NCBI GenBank assembly: GCA_036768485.1
Contig: JAVLUZ010000143.1
Location: forward strand, 186,001 to 250,000
Origin: Mermis nigrescens
Taxonomy: Eukaryota > Nematoda > Enoplea > Mermithida > Mermithidae
DNA length: 64,000 nt
Direction of reading: 5' to 3'
Position numbers and translations under genes: made by a program. The notes beneath the pieces were generated by a model. The model was not told where the DNA came from. It did no database searches and saw nothing but the letters and a program-made list of their open reading frames with translations. Below, in pieces: positions 1 to 12,068 of this stretch (positions are counted from its first letter, which is position 1; each line of letters begins with the position of its first letter).

Positions 1-140
1 TCCAATATTCATGAAGTATTAAATACACCGCTTAAGTATAAAAATTTGACATTAAGTTAGAACAAATTACTCATTTACCCCTTCAAGGAAACTCGCTTTA
101 CTCCCCTCCAAGAGCTTTTAGCCGTGTGCATGTATGCCCC

Positions 141-605
141 CATACATGTAACGGCTCAAATTTTCGGGTGGTGGTCCCCGGCACATGTGGGCGTGGGAGG
201 GGAGAGGGAGTTTGGGGGTATGCACCCCCAGAAGGCCGAATACCTCCCCCCATAAATCAATTTTTGAAAATTTTTTGTTTTTTCGCAATTTTTTGATGCC
301 AATGGTGGATAGTGCTCAATGAGGAACGTTTAAAAATGGCGTTTTTTCGCCATACCACCATTTTTAAGACCATTTTTTGACCTTTGAAAAATTGAACCCC
401 CCCCCCACCAGAATTTAGGGGCTGCCCACCTATGGTCCCCGGCCATTTTTTTGGGGGGAGATAACTTAAGACCAGAAAACATCTCAAAACGCCCAAAAAT
501 CGAAAGTTTTTCAAACATTGAGGGACAGAAATTTTCTGGTTTTGGGGGATGGCGGGGACGACCAACGTTGATTGGGAGATACCCCGTCCCCCTGTTTCAT
601 TTATG
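141..605 (+). mobile_element. Family D MITE, interrupted by a family A MITE
   Basis: The left part reads CATACATGTAACGGCTC and the right part ends in a CATTTATG terminus after a G/C-run block (gggggatggcggggacgacc). The same layout recurs at 6035-6262, 48081-48304, 52775-52955 and 54066-55084. The copy is split cleanly at 174/442 by a family A element. It is non-coding: the ORFs across it are translated repeat. Outer target duplication is not clear. Confidence 0.6.
182..434 (-). mobile_element. Family A hAT-type MITE with 8-bp TSD GTCCCCGG
   Basis: The element begins CACATGTGGGCGTGGG and ends GGGCTGCCCACCTATG, an imperfect TIR pair. It is flanked on both sides by GTCCCCGG (174-181 and 435-442), a perfect 8-bp duplication. 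The interior is the family A body, including the block around gtttctcattgagcactatcc in reverse orientation. It lies inside a family D element, so it is the younger insertion. Confidence 0.85.
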
Positions 606-3600
606 TCCCCCTAATTCATGAGGCCAGCTACGTTCCTGGCGATTAGACAAACATTACTTCAGTCTTGCGCGAGAAACTTGCATTATTTAATTATAATCAC
701 GTGAAACTATAAAATTATGTTTATTCACACGTTGTGCATGACTATGTCAGCTTCAGCAGCGTGTTTAGGACTTCCCAAATGAGGGGCGGAATCCTAATTT
801 TATTAATACTGTCTAAAATTGTCAAAAAAATTCGCCCGTTATGCTTGAAGTAGCGTTTTTTGTCGTCTTTTGATAAGCAGAATCCTTTGTGATTCAAAGA
901 AAGTTAAAAACCTTAAAAATTTTCGGAAGGTTTTCTACGGAAAACGCACAAAATGAGTACGAAAATCGACGATACGCGCCGAAAATTACTCCAGAAATCA
1001 CAGCACAAAATAAAAAATCCTTGTTATATACATTAACTACTTTCCTGACGTAAAAACAAGCTTTTCAGAGTGCAAAGAATGTAAATGTCATGAAAAATTC
1101 AATAAATATCGATCAAAATGACAAAAATTATCAAAAATACTCATGTATTCTTTTGCACCAGCTATTTTTTGACGATAGGGGAACGCCTCCCCGCCACCTA
1201 AATCCGCTGCTTTATCGAAAAACGGCAGTGAACACGAAAAAATGCGCGGCATGAATGTGATCATTCATCAGTTAAATAAACATGCAAAAATTCTATAGCT
1301 GTGGTGACCAAGCAACGTATGTCAAAAATGTTAGTTCAAATTGTAGGCAAAAAGTGAATAAGTATATACAACCAATGAATGAAAGAGACGTTTTATTTGG
1401 GCGATTCATCACGTTCGCATGAGCGAATGTATATACAAATGGTTGATTTCCTCAGGTGAAAAGAAATGAAGCTACAGTAAGGAAATTTGCTTAGCCAATG
1501 TTCGTACGGTACGAGAATTATGATCACACGCATAAATGTTTGAAAGTGCCAATTTTTAGTTCGCGTACCAGCGAATAAAAAGTATGAATACACTGTGACA
1601 AAAAATGTTTGCGAGATTCGGCGTTCTCAACGTTGAAGAACACATTTTTCTTTTTCGTTGAATTAATCAAGAGGTAAAAGTTGCTATGATAAATAGGAAG
1701 TTAAATTAAAGTCATCGTTAAAGTTGCAAAGCCAGATTAATTAATTATTCAGAAGGCATACCCTAAACTTCTCAAAGTTTGGAATCAATTTCGACTCGGT
1801 AATTCGGCAAAATACGGAAAGGCAAAATGAATTTCATTAAATTTTTGAAATGAGTCAGTCTGCAAGCGTAAAATTTCTAAGACATTGAAAATTAGCAGCT
1901 TTATTTTTGTCTGATTATAATCTGCAAATGCCTATGACTTTTAATCATAACTCAGATGACCACTACCAGTCGAATCTGCTCAAGCTCTTTATTATCGTTA
2001 TTATTATACATATTCGCACGAGTTTGCTCATTGTTAATTAAGAATTGGTATGGCAAGAACCGCTTCGCAAATTATCAAGCATATGAGACAGAATCTGCGA
2101 AGTCTCATAATTTCCGACATTTGAAATTTTCTATCTATTCCTGCACGCACGTTTTCTAAAGGTCACGTTCCGGATACTCTCTCATGAATCAAAATAAAAG
2201 CGCCAAGTAACCTTAATTGCTCAGGTCAGCGTAGCCGATGACCATTAATGCCACGGTATCTATCGTTGCTAAGATGACACGAAGGTCGACGCAACATTTG
2301 ATTACGGTCACTAATCATCACGAGTGCCTTGCGATAATTACAATTCGATACATGCGTGCTAAGGTTCAGCCACAGGTGAAAAATAACGAAAGAAAAAGCG
2401 CGTTTCTCCTTCTATCAATGCCACAATTTATTATTGCGGTACAATAATGCGCTACAGTATGAATGAAAACCAATTTATTACGTACGCCGTGTGGTTTTCT
2501 CTAGGGTGGCCCAGATTGCGGCGTCTGATTTACGTGGGTCGTTAAAGCACCCCTATGTATGTAAGTAGATTGGTCAGTGAAGATGAGCTGGACTAGCAAA
2601 AAAAGGACTTTTCACTTTCCCATGCCCCCGGGCAGCGAACGTATGAATGAAAACTAGTTTCGACGACGTACGAAACGAAGTCAAATTATGGTAAGACCGG
2701 AACTACTATTCCAAACCATTATGCGGAACTTAGGTACCTACTGTATATGTGAAACGTACTGTGTGCATGATACATGAAATAATCCTCCGAGGACGGGCTA
2801 TTCGGAGAAAGTTTCTGGCGGGATTTTAATGTGCTGCGGAAAGCAAACCGAGTGTCTGCACTGCCGAAGACAAACTCGTCCTTTGAGGTTAGAATTATCT
2901 TCGAGCAGTGAAAATTTTAAATTCGATAACCGAAAATGAAATCGTGGGAAAACGCGGTGAATCTCTTTTATATATCAAAATCTCCGCAGTCAGTCTGAAT
3001 AGAATGTCGACCCATTTGCTTGCGGTTAGATCAAGGCTCGAAATAGAACAGAACCAGCCAAGCTAGAGCATAGAACCCACTGCTATTTTATATGTAGACT
3101 TCAATGACGACTACTGTCCTAAATTTTCAACTTTGTTTTGATTTGACAATTAATAGGCTTCATAATCGAGTGTAACGTGCCGATGTGATCAATAAATTAT
3201 AAATAACATGTTAGTACCTATGAAATCTTGTCGCATACAATTTTTTATTACGACCCCCCAGTATTCGCCCAAGGGGGCAGATTCAAGACACCTTGGACCA
3301 TATCTCGGAAATTACGGGACAGTAGTAAACGCTGTATTTTTCAGTTTCTTAAGATATTTCATCCATGCAGCTAGGCGTTAATTCAAAGTCACGGGACAGC
3401 TAGTAAACGCTGTATTTTTCAGTCTCTTGAGATATTTTATCCATAAACTTAAATGTTTCGAAGAAATTAACGTTTTTTAGCACAGCAAAAGTTAATTAAT
3501 GGCAGCGAGACTTTAATTCAAAGTCACTCACTCTAAGCTCAGATTACGCATTAGTTTAAGAAGTCACTGACACTAGGCGATCAGAAATTATTGCTCAATT

Positions 3601-4386
3601 TACTCAAATTCAATTATTACACGATCGAAGAAAATCTATAGCTCTTTTTACTTCAGTATAGCGTGGTTTTTTTGGGCGCGCTTAAAGCTAAATTGTGGAA
3701 AAAGTTCATAACAATACGATGTGGTTTTTTAAAAGTTTTCATGCATTATCTAACTTTTCTTAACATTTACTTACGGCGATTGGGATGGCCATTACGGCCC
3801 TAATACGGCCTTGATTCAGATATAAGATTAGCATTGTACGTTTGTTTAAAACTTTTACAAAGTGTTAAAGATGCAAAGAGGAAAATCACTGTAACTGAAT
3901 TTTCTTAGCCTTCAGTAAAACAAAGTGTCGTTTCCGTCTAATTTTCGCTCAAAAATGGATGCACTATATTGGAATAAATTAGTGCGAAGCTCCAGGAACT
4001 TTTATTTTCGCTCTAGATGGAGGCCGCACACAGGAGGGGGAAGGCCGGGAGATCCAGTGTAAGTTTTTTGTTTGTCGCCAAGAACACAAAATTGCAAAAA
4101 AGCCAAGAAGAGTTCTTGGAAAGCGAATTCCATTGAGCCTGATCGATTTAGCAGAAGGATCACACATTGAGCAATAGCCCATCCCAGCCCGTCCATGGAG
4201 CGTACTGACACAAAAGCTGGAGGGCTGAGGGGTCCATAAGGTAGGGCTGATTTTGAAAAAAATGTGGAAAATCAAAGAAAATTCTTTTTAACCCATTTTC
4301 GGCCCAGCAGGGACCAAACAACCATTGAGAGCCCACGTTGGACGGTTTGAGGCTTTTGCTATTGCCCAGTTGTTCCGTATTCTTAA
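606..4386. other. Gene-free DNA
   Basis: I see no recognisable exon or RNA gene. ORFs are all below 100 codons and look random. One local tandem duplication stands out: a segment of about 73 bp (gggacag..agtaaacgctgtatttttcagt, ending in a ttatccat-like motif) occurs near 3320 and again near 3394 with a few differences. Confidence 0.5.
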
Positions 4387-4708
4387 CATACATGCACATG
4401 TCTGGGGGATATTACACCCGCTGTAGGGAAAGCCAGACAGGTATCGGATTAGTACTTTTATGTACTTTTTTACTCAAAAAGCGCCAAAAATGGATCCATT
4501 TCTGTATTTTTCAGTGTTAAAAGTGATACATTGCAGTCAAAATAGACTAAAAGTGCTTTAAAAATGCGAAATTACCACGAAAAGATGTTTTATAAACTAT
4601 TATGACCATTTTGGTCGTTTAAACAACAAAAAATTCGTGAATGTTAAGTTTACTCTCCTGGATTTCTGAGATTTTACCCCCTGCAGACCCTAACATTGTG
4701 CATCTATG
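4387..4708 (+). mobile_element. Family C MITE
   Basis: It begins CATACATGCACATG, has the family signature aaagccagacaggta early on, then the block ending ctgcagacccta, and closes GTGCATCTATG. The same order is seen at 41667, 44104, 45094, 54245 and 58165. The flanks ATTCTTAA and ATTACAAA match at only five of eight positions, so the target duplication is eroded or absent. Non-coding. Confidence 0.6.
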
Positions 4709-5459
4709 ATTACAAAGAAGCTTTTTGAGCAAAACAACTTCTGAAAATCCACGTTAGTGAAAAAGATTTTGATTATCGGGAAAAATAGTGTATTATTAAT
4801 GCTGAAGGATTCTTGATCATAAATCACGAAATATTCGTCAACCTTGATTCAATATGGTGGCGGTAGCTACTAGGCGCGGATCCATGAGGAGGCGGGCGGC
4901 TAAAAACCTTTTTAAAAAATTTTTATCAGAAGATATACGTTGGAATGCGCCCAAAATTGAGCTAAAAATGCAAAAACGTCAACAATTTTCGACGCTTCGC
5001 ACCAAATCATCATTTTTAGATATATTGTTCCAGCATTGTTTAGAATCTCGAAGCAGCTAAAATATTCCAGTGCTTCACTCCAATTTAGTGATTTAAAGTA
5101 TCATTTGCCGGTTGGTCGGACATCTTGTCAAAGGCGTGTGAAAATCATTTTGTGCCGGAACGGCAATTTTTTGTTCCGTTTCGTTTTTCAGTTCCGAACG
5201 CATTTCACAGCAAGAGTTTGTAATGGTTTGTACGTATGGTTCATTCTAAATGTTTTTATGCTGAGTTTAGGATCATAATTCAGTCGATTTTGTGAAACTT
5301 TTAACGTTACAATTCAACATTTCATTTTACAAAATTTTCCGGGGAACTGGGGGCGTTTGAGCGCATCATCCCAGATCCCAAGCTGTAAAAGCGAGGGTGT
5401 TCCTTGCATTCGTTTTGTATCCAAGGCAATCAAATAGTTGGGTTATTTATAAATGTGTG
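4709..5459. other. Gene-free DNA
   Basis: No coding or RNA feature is recognisable. The short ORFs at 4854 and 5036 have no resemblance to a known family. A variant of the GC hairpin (cgacgcttcgcacca) sits near 4994, suggesting decayed repeat. Confidence 0.4.
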
Positions 5460-6345
5460 ACCTGACCCGTTGAGCTGGACCACATCATCTCCGAAATGGA
5501 AAAAATTTCGTTTCTCCCATGGGTCCCCCGAGAGGTAAAAATGGAAAATTGGCGAAGCGCGCCTAATACACCGCCAAAACAGGTTTTTTAGCGTGTTTTT
5601 GAGCTAATAAACTCAAAATTTTCCGGCGTGGTTTATGCATGCAGCTATAACTTTTGCCTTCTAGCTCACTCAAACCAGCTCAAATTTGAGTTATGACATG
5701 AAAAAGAGATTTTTTCCGGCGCTTCGCACCGGATTTATTGCTTATCTATGTTTTATGTCTTCTCGCCCGCTCAAATTTGAGCTTGACTTGCAGATTACGT
5801 CAATTTTTTCGGCGCTTTGCGCCGAATTATTTATTATCTGTACGATCTTTCTCTGTTAAGCATAATAATTAAACACAAAGACAGGAGATGAGAAATTACT
5901 CGTGAATTGAATGATGAGAAATCGGTTGCGCAGATAGCTTAAATAATAAATTTTCTAGAGGGGAGAAATTTTTCAAATTTTATTTTTAAATTTTTCTTCA
6001 CCATCGTATAGAGCTCGCCGAGTACGCTTAAAACCATACATATAAGAGGGGGTGGGGTATCCCCATCCAAACTTTGTCGTCCCCCCATCCCCCCAAAGCC
6101 AGTAAATTATTGACCCCCAAATTTTTCGAATGAAATTGAATTTTTTGGCCGATTTTAGACTTTTTTTGCCGTTTTTGGCCAAAACTTGGAGGTTATCTAC
6201 TTCCTACTCCCTAAAAATGGTCAGGGACACCCCTCCCGAAATTTCGAGCCGTTATATGTATGCAAAACTGCCTTATTTTCGCTTATCTCCTTATGGTTCT
6301 CGAGATATATTACTTCAAATTTTCGGATCGCCCCAACTTTATACT
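5460..6345 (+). mobile_element. Family F element remnant, split by family D
   Basis: The body resembles the family F copy at 43351-43891: gccaaaacaggttttt, then the GC hairpin (ccggcgcttcgcaccgg near 5716 and cggcgctttgcgccga near 5813), then tagagctcgccgagtacgctta, then ttctcgagatat. The last two blocks are separated by the family D copy at 6035-6262 but are contiguous in the 43 kb copy. Outer ends are only approximate. Confidence 0.45.
6035..6262 (-). mobile_element. Family D MITE inserted in family F
   Basis: The left end CATACATATAAG and the right end CGAGCCGTTATATGTATG form an imperfect TIR. The interior has the family D C/G-run block (cgtccccccatcccccc) and the attttttggccgattttaga block. 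The flanking sequences (cttaaaac and gcaaaact, overlapping) hint at a duplicated AAAAC target. It interrupts a family F body. Confidence 0.6.
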
Positions 6346-8456
6346 TGGATTCGCTAATGGTAGCTACCCTTCCAACTATTAACTAATTGAGTAAATGATC
6401 TCACCATTTTGCGCGACGCCTATCACTGCGCTGTCCGGAAAACTAAATCGGTTGTCGAACTTCGTCATGTAAAAATTGTTATTTTAATTTAATAAACTCG
6501 ATCTAAAGCGATAGTCGGGTTTCTGACGTAAAGCATGCTGGTCCTGAAAAAATTGGAGAATAATCTTAAAAGAAAACGTTACGTACATATATTACGGTCG
6601 CGTGGAGAATAGAAAATGCTGCATTCAAGTTTAGCTAAGCTAAGCAATAAAGACTGACACCTGGACGTATTTTTCAGATAAAAAAATATTTCAAAGTGTA
6701 CACTGATCAGATTATCGTTTATTGCACAAAAAAGAAGAAGTGCAAAGTAGTTAGCTAGCCATCAAGATTTAGAGTGGGCGTTCGCGAGGCTTAAAATGAT
6801 GTATCGAACAAAAACTAGGGCACGGTGTCATTCATATTCCTATGACTCGTTTATTCTTCTCATTCAAGTACACACACGCTTGTTTCGCTCAGTTCAAGGT
6901 CTTCTGTCCAGCAAACTTCGAATAAGTAACACTGCACACGTGTCCATCATGCTTTTCCAAAAATGCGTTAGCTTGAAAGACAGGCGCGCAAGAAACAGCG
7001 CTGGAAATTCTATAATTTTTATGGTCCGAAAAGTGTTATTTATAGGACTTTAAAGTTGAAAGCGAAAAGCCTCGAACTTTTTCTGATGCCTAATAAAAAT
7101 CATCAAAAGCCGCGTCTGCGATGGACTTTTACATCTATGTACTCATAAGTAAAGTAGAATGGTTGAAAAACAGATTTTCTCGAATGAAAAAATATCAAAA
7201 TGTCCACAATGGAGAGGCGCTTAAACGCTCACGCGAATGCACAAGAAGAAGCGAGTTAGCGAGGATTCAAATCGACTTATTGCATGAAGCAGCTTATACA
7301 TGTGTTCATACGTACATACATACATATGTACACACGCAAAGTTAAACTTAAGCTGAGTGTCTCTGTGCGTGCCGAAAAACATAAACCCCGCGGGCCAATG
7401 ACCGCCGTACTTGTAACGTACAACAGGCCGACCGAGCGACAATCAATTCATTGTAGCAATAATAATCACGTGGACATGTTCAAGTAAAAGTGAATGAAAC
7501 GAATGAATGAATGAATGTGTGCAGCAATGAGCGTACGAAACGTATGAATGAGCATCTTGTTTGATTGAAAAGCGCGCATCCCCGGGCGAAAGTAATACGA
7601 GCGTAACGAGTTCGACGCTGGCTATAAATATACAAGTTCGAGCCAAATGACCACAAAAACTTTGAATGGTCATCAACTGTTCGAGTCAGGGTTTATGGCA
7701 TGAATGAAGAAACCGAGAGGGAAAGAGAGGTAGGTATAAATGTACGTTGCACACAGAGCGCGAGCGCGAATACTCGGCCGATTAAGGATAGAAAAGTATT
7801 GCTATGACAAGTTTCGTCTTAATGGTCATCTTGAAGGTTTGGACGCGAGAAAGTCATAAACGTGTGCGTAAAAAGGTTGGAACAACAATTGGTCAACAAC
7901 AGCGTATAATGTAAATGAATGAAGCGTGCAAGTGCAAGTATCGCTAAGCAATCGCGACATTCTACACAATCGCATTCGTTAGCATAAGAAAAGTGTACAG
8001 TGTACACAGCATGTGACAAGCTACTCGATATCGAGTTCAATGTGATATCTGTACTGAGTTCGGTTATCTCAACTCTGCTCGTCTACAGTAAGCATAACGA
8101 GTAGGTATCTATCGAATTCATTCTTAAATATGCATACCGTAGTACGACCAAGAAGTGCAGGATAAATCGAAACGGAATGGATAGTGCGGACAATGGGATT
8201 CCATAATTGCCCGCGTGACATGACAACGGTGTACGAGTAGGTACTTAGTACAACGTCCGAATTTATTAACGCGCTGAACTCGGGGCTACAAGGTTGAATT
8301 GGTGACAGCCAGATTAATGAGCAATGAACGGGGATCAGCAAGAATCCCCAGCGAAATGGAAAAAATCAACTAAAATATAGGTACAATACTGTACCTGCAT
8401 GTACTTGCGTCTGCACGCAGGAAGTATTATATACGCGCAGAAGCGTCACGTATGAA
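6346..8456. other. Gene-free DNA with CATT/GTAC low complexity
   Basis: This stretch has somewhat higher GC and many overlapping short ORFs on both strands, none with recognisable domains or clear splice-flanked coding structure. Small simple repeats are visible: catacatacatatgtacacac near 7315-7335 and gaatgaatgaatgaatg near 7500. It could hold unrecognised first exons or regulatory DNA; nothing in the sequence decides this. Confidence 0.35.
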
Positions 8457-9046
8457 CAGTGGCGGATCTAGGATTTTCCTAAGAGGGCAATACCCCAATT
8501 TTTACAAAAACAGTAGAAAATATGTCCCAAAATTTGCCCTTCATGTGCGAAATAACGTTTTTCCGGCGTTTTACATTGTCTAATTTTATTTAAAATTACT
8601 TTTGACGCAAAATTTTCTTGAAAAATTTTAAAATTTTCGACAATTTTATACGAAAAAAATTATTAAATTTCTTTGACTTTAGCGGAAATACGGCGCGAAG
8701 CGCTGAATACTTGTAAAGTTCAGGCTGAAGGACCTTAAGAAGCTTGATTTACTGCTCGGAACGTCAAAAATTTTTTAAGTTATGCTCGAAAATGAAAGAA
8801 ATGTATGCTGAAATAAGTGTTTTTGCTCTTGAAATTGTTTTGGAAGCTATTCCATGAGCAAAAAATTGCTTCCAGATCGCAAAGAAAGTAAATAAATGTC
8901 ATTAATAGTATTAAAAAAACTTGAGAAATTATGATCACTGACAGCCAAAAGTCATTGCAAATTACATATCCTTTCGTTATCACGCCAAATATTTTTGGCC
9001 AATGGAGCAGGGGGACGGCCGCCCCCTCCCCTTAAATCCGCCCCTG
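8457..9046 (+). mobile_element. hAT-type MITE, 590 bp, TSD CGTATGAA
   Basis: The left end CAGTGGCGGATCTAGG and the right end AAATCCGCCCCTG form a typical hAT TIR (CAGNGGCGGAT class). A perfect 8-bp duplication CGTATGAA flanks it (8449-8456 and 9047-9054). No transposase reading frame is present, so it is non-autonomous. It includes a variant of the GC hairpin (cggcgcgaagcgctga near 8692). Confidence 0.9.
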
Positions 9047-9054
9047 CGTATGAA

Positions 9055-9806
9055 TAAAACAAGTATTTACATTTTTGACTGCTGTCAAAGAATTAACTAA
9101 AGGACTTAGCCTTTTTATGATGCACAAAACCATATGTGCATATGAGGGTTTGTTGTCTTTCTCCCAGAATGGAAGAATGGAAAATTTTCTGAGGAAAACA
9201 AGGCAAAAGAAGGCCAAAAATGGTTGAAAATCGGAAATTTTCTACTAAAGTGCTTGAGATTGACCGTAACTTAGTTTTTACGCTATTTTATTGATTATCA
9301 AATTGAAATATTTAGCAGGAAACAGTCTGTGGCCCATGGTAGTCCAGCTACGTTACAGTGGGAAATATCACTTTGTTACTGCCTGTATTTTTCGGGAATA
9401 CCCATCATTTAAAAGCCTCAACCGCATATTTAAGTGAAAAAATTTAACGTTTTTAAGAAAAAAATTGCTTCAATTTTTATGAACGGCGGGTCAAAAAGAA
9501 ATCGAATGTTTCCGGTCCTTGTACCTTCGATTTAACTAAATTGAATGCGCTTTGTTTTGGCCGAAAGGCTATCATTTCGATAGGAAGTTGAAGAAACGTC
9601 AGCCACTCATTGCACTGTTTCTATTCGCACATCATCGAGCAAATTTAATTGAAAATGTTAATTTTATACGGAATCAAAATAATCTATCTTTGTAGATTAT
9701 CATCTTGACTAATCGAATCTACGTGAAATAATTTAATCTATTGCACTTTGCTTCTTTCAAGCATTAGAATTGAAGACATCACTTACCATTGCAACTGATT
9801 GTGTGC
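9055..9806. other. Gene-free DNA
   Basis: I see no exon, RNA gene or clear mobile element between the hAT-type MITE and the 17-bp satellite. The single short ORF near its left edge is not convincing. Confidence 0.4.
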
Positions 9807-9865
9807 CGGGTGCCCGACAGTACCGGGTGACCGACAGTACCGGGCGACCGACAGTCCCGGGTGGC
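9807..9865. repeat. 17-bp satellite, left part
   Basis: Tandem units of the type GACCGACAGTACCGGGT run up to the hAT element at 9866 and resume after it at 11587. The last eight bases (CGGGTGGC) are the duplicated target of the hAT insertion. Confidence 0.8.
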
Positions 9866-11586
9866 CATAGCCGTGCCTAGGGGGTGCGAACTGTGCGGCC
9901 GCACAGGGCCGCTAAAATTATGGGCCGCTTAAAAAATTTGTAGTGCATGCCGTATAGAATTCATTTTTGGCGGCCCTCTTACAATAATTCGATACATACG
10001 TTCAAAAGGATCGATTTTTTCGACGTTCTAATGCAAACACAGTCAATTAAAAATCTTTACTTGCATTTTTAAGAGAACGCTGACTGAGCTATACTTGTTC
10101 TCATTTTTCAGACATATTGTTGATTTTTCTGTTGCAATAATGTGTCCAGAAAATTGAGTTCGGAAAGGCTAAAATGTCAAAATTTTCCGGCGCTTTGCAC
10201 CAAGCCATAGATCAAATGAATTTAAAAGCTTGAATCAGCTGAAATAATCTAGCACTTCACATCACTAGTAATTTAATGCACTATTTGTTCATTGAATGAA
10301 AGTGCGCATGCTTGTTGAGCATAAAAACTAAAAGTGCGAAAATGAGTGTGTACCAGTTTGTCTATTCTTTGCTTTTTTGTCTTTCTTTGCAAGGACACAA
10401 TCCTATTTTAAATGAAAGAAATGGCCAAATTTTCTTATGTTTTTGTGCATTTCCTGTTTTCTGAGCTGCATCTTCTTAATAAGAAGGCCTTAAATGGGCC
10501 TGAAAAGGGTAAGAACAAAAACTTCAATTTATACATTTTTCTATATCTTATTGGCAGCGACCCGTTGCTGCGCTATGTAATTAGCAGAGGTCGAAAAACG
10601 CATTTCAGCTCAGAAGTTTTGTGAGATGTAAGAGTTCATGAATTTTGAGTGCTTTTGGGCTCCATTCAGGACCGAAATTCGGCCGTTTTCGCGAAAATTT
10701 TAACGTTATTATTTGACATTAAAATGCTTTTTTACAAAATTTGTAGGGACTCTTTCCCGGACCCCGCAGAGAACAGCTTGACCGCGCCACCTAAGACCCC
10801 CGCAGCATATGTGGGCAGCAACGAAATCCCGGGGAGGTAGGTGCAAGGTTTTTAGAGGTCGAAAAATGATCTTGAAAATGATGGTATGGCTAAGAAATAC
10901 CGTTTTCAAGGTTTCTCATTGAGCACTATCCACGAATACCAGCTTTAAAAACATAAAAAGATGATGAATCGCTCAAGTCATGCACATGGACCAGACATGT
11001 ACTCTGAGCTAAAAGTACTTGCTCGATCAAGTCCAAATGAATTAACTTCGCCACTAGCTACTCTTAAATATCTATCAAATGACTTCCAGGATGTTTTTCC
11101 CGAACCTTATAATTGATTTCAGAATTTTACTTACAATACCTATTGCTGTGGCCTCAGCAAAACGTTCCTTCTCGGAACTGAAATTAATAAAGACATATTT
11201 GCGGTCAACTATGACTGATTCTCGTCTAAGTGCACTAGCGATTATTTCAATTGAAAAGGATTTATCATCTTCGTTAGATTTTTTGCAATTGATTGACCAG
11301 TTTGCCGCTCAGAAAGCTAGGCAAGTTATTTTGTAATAAAGCACGTCATCATTCACGAAATAGGTAAATTATTTGAGAAAAAACATACGATACCTACTAA
11401 AAATAATGTAGCACAATATTTTGTTAGTAAATTTACATTAAGATGCAAACTGCGATCATATAGGTACATATGTAAAGGATATACATAAGTGATAATTATG
11501 ATGCCTATAATACCAGTTTTAAAAATTATGGGGGCCGCTAAAATAAGTTTCGCCCAGGGCCGCTAAAACCTCTAAGCACGGCCCTG
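9866..11586 (+). mobile_element. hAT DNA transposon, internally deleted, TSD CGGGTGGC
   Basis: The ends are CATAGCCGTGCCTAGGGGG and, on the right, CCTCTAAGCACGGCCCTG, whose reverse complement CAGGGCCGTGCTTAGAGG matches as a TIR. Subterminal gggccgctaaaa motifs repeat near both ends. A perfect 8-bp duplication CGGGTGGC (9858-9865 and 11587-11594) marks the insertion site in a satellite. At 1721 bp it is shorter than an autonomous hAT element and keeps only the transposase C-terminus (11079-11336). A partial family A sequence begins at 10806 inside it. The hAT assignment rests on TIR, TSD length and the dimerisation domain. Confidence 0.9.
11079..11336 (+). pseudogene. hAT transposase C-terminal dimerisation domain fragment
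   Basis: This 85-codon frame includes LLTIPIAVASAKRSFSELK, then LIKTYLRSTMTDSRLSALA and a closing helix (SIEKD). That order is the hallmark of the hAT-family dimerisation domain of ZMYM1-like transposases, where the conserved serine-rich turn is followed by KS/TYLRSTM and RLxxLA. In the family the domain forms the transposase dimer. The N-terminal zinc finger and catalytic RNase H-like core are missing. The first ATG is probably not the original start, since the domain should continue upstream. It is a relic and cannot act as a transposase. Confidence 0.85.
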
Positions 11587-11810
11587 CGGGTGGCCCACAT
11601 AATAGTTTTAAAAATAGATCTGTCAATCAAAAAATTCCCAAGTGACCGACAGTCCCCACTGGCCGACTGTTCCGAGTGGCCGACTGCACCGGGTGGCCGA
11701 CAACCCGATGACCGACAAATGATTCTAAAAATAGATCTATCAATCAAAGCAATCACAACTGGCCTGTTGCGAAATGGCCAACAGCATCGAGTGGCCGACT
11801 AATTGAGTTA
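11587..11810. repeat. 17-bp satellite, right part
   Basis: More units of the (gt)GGCCGACxxxxCCGGG type continue here in diverged form, for example gtgaccgacagtccc, gtggccgactgcaccggg and gtggccgacaaccc. A second motif, aaaatagatctrtcaatcaaa, occurs twice (near 11614 and 11728), so a higher-order unit of about 115 bp seems to exist. Confidence 0.65.
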
Positions 11811-11954
11811 CAGAAAGAATGAGCACTGTTAATGGTTTTCTCCTACAGATGTTTTAGGTGCAAGTCACCGACAGCTATCACTGTACTGTTCTACTTAACA
11901 GCCTGTGTGTGTGCGACCCACTAATCGATGTTTACCTTTGAACAACCGTTACAC

Positions 11955-12068
11955 TCAAAGTAATCGACGATAACTATATATCAGGTCAATGCTATAATCG
12001 CAATCTGTCAGCTTATTGTCGGAGATAAATTTTAGAATTTATGCCCAACTTGTGTGAAACAGACTATA
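11955..12068 (+). mobile_element. Family G MITE, left-truncated
   Basis: It matches the right two thirds of the family G copy at 17911-18076: tatatcaggtcaatgctataatcgc, aatctgtcagcttattgtcgg, then the terminus TTGTGTGAAACAGACTATA. The left TIR is missing. Confidence 0.7.

Noticed and set aside
257..565. 102-codon minus-strand ORF
   Set aside because: It crosses the boundary between family A and family D elements, so it is translated repeat.
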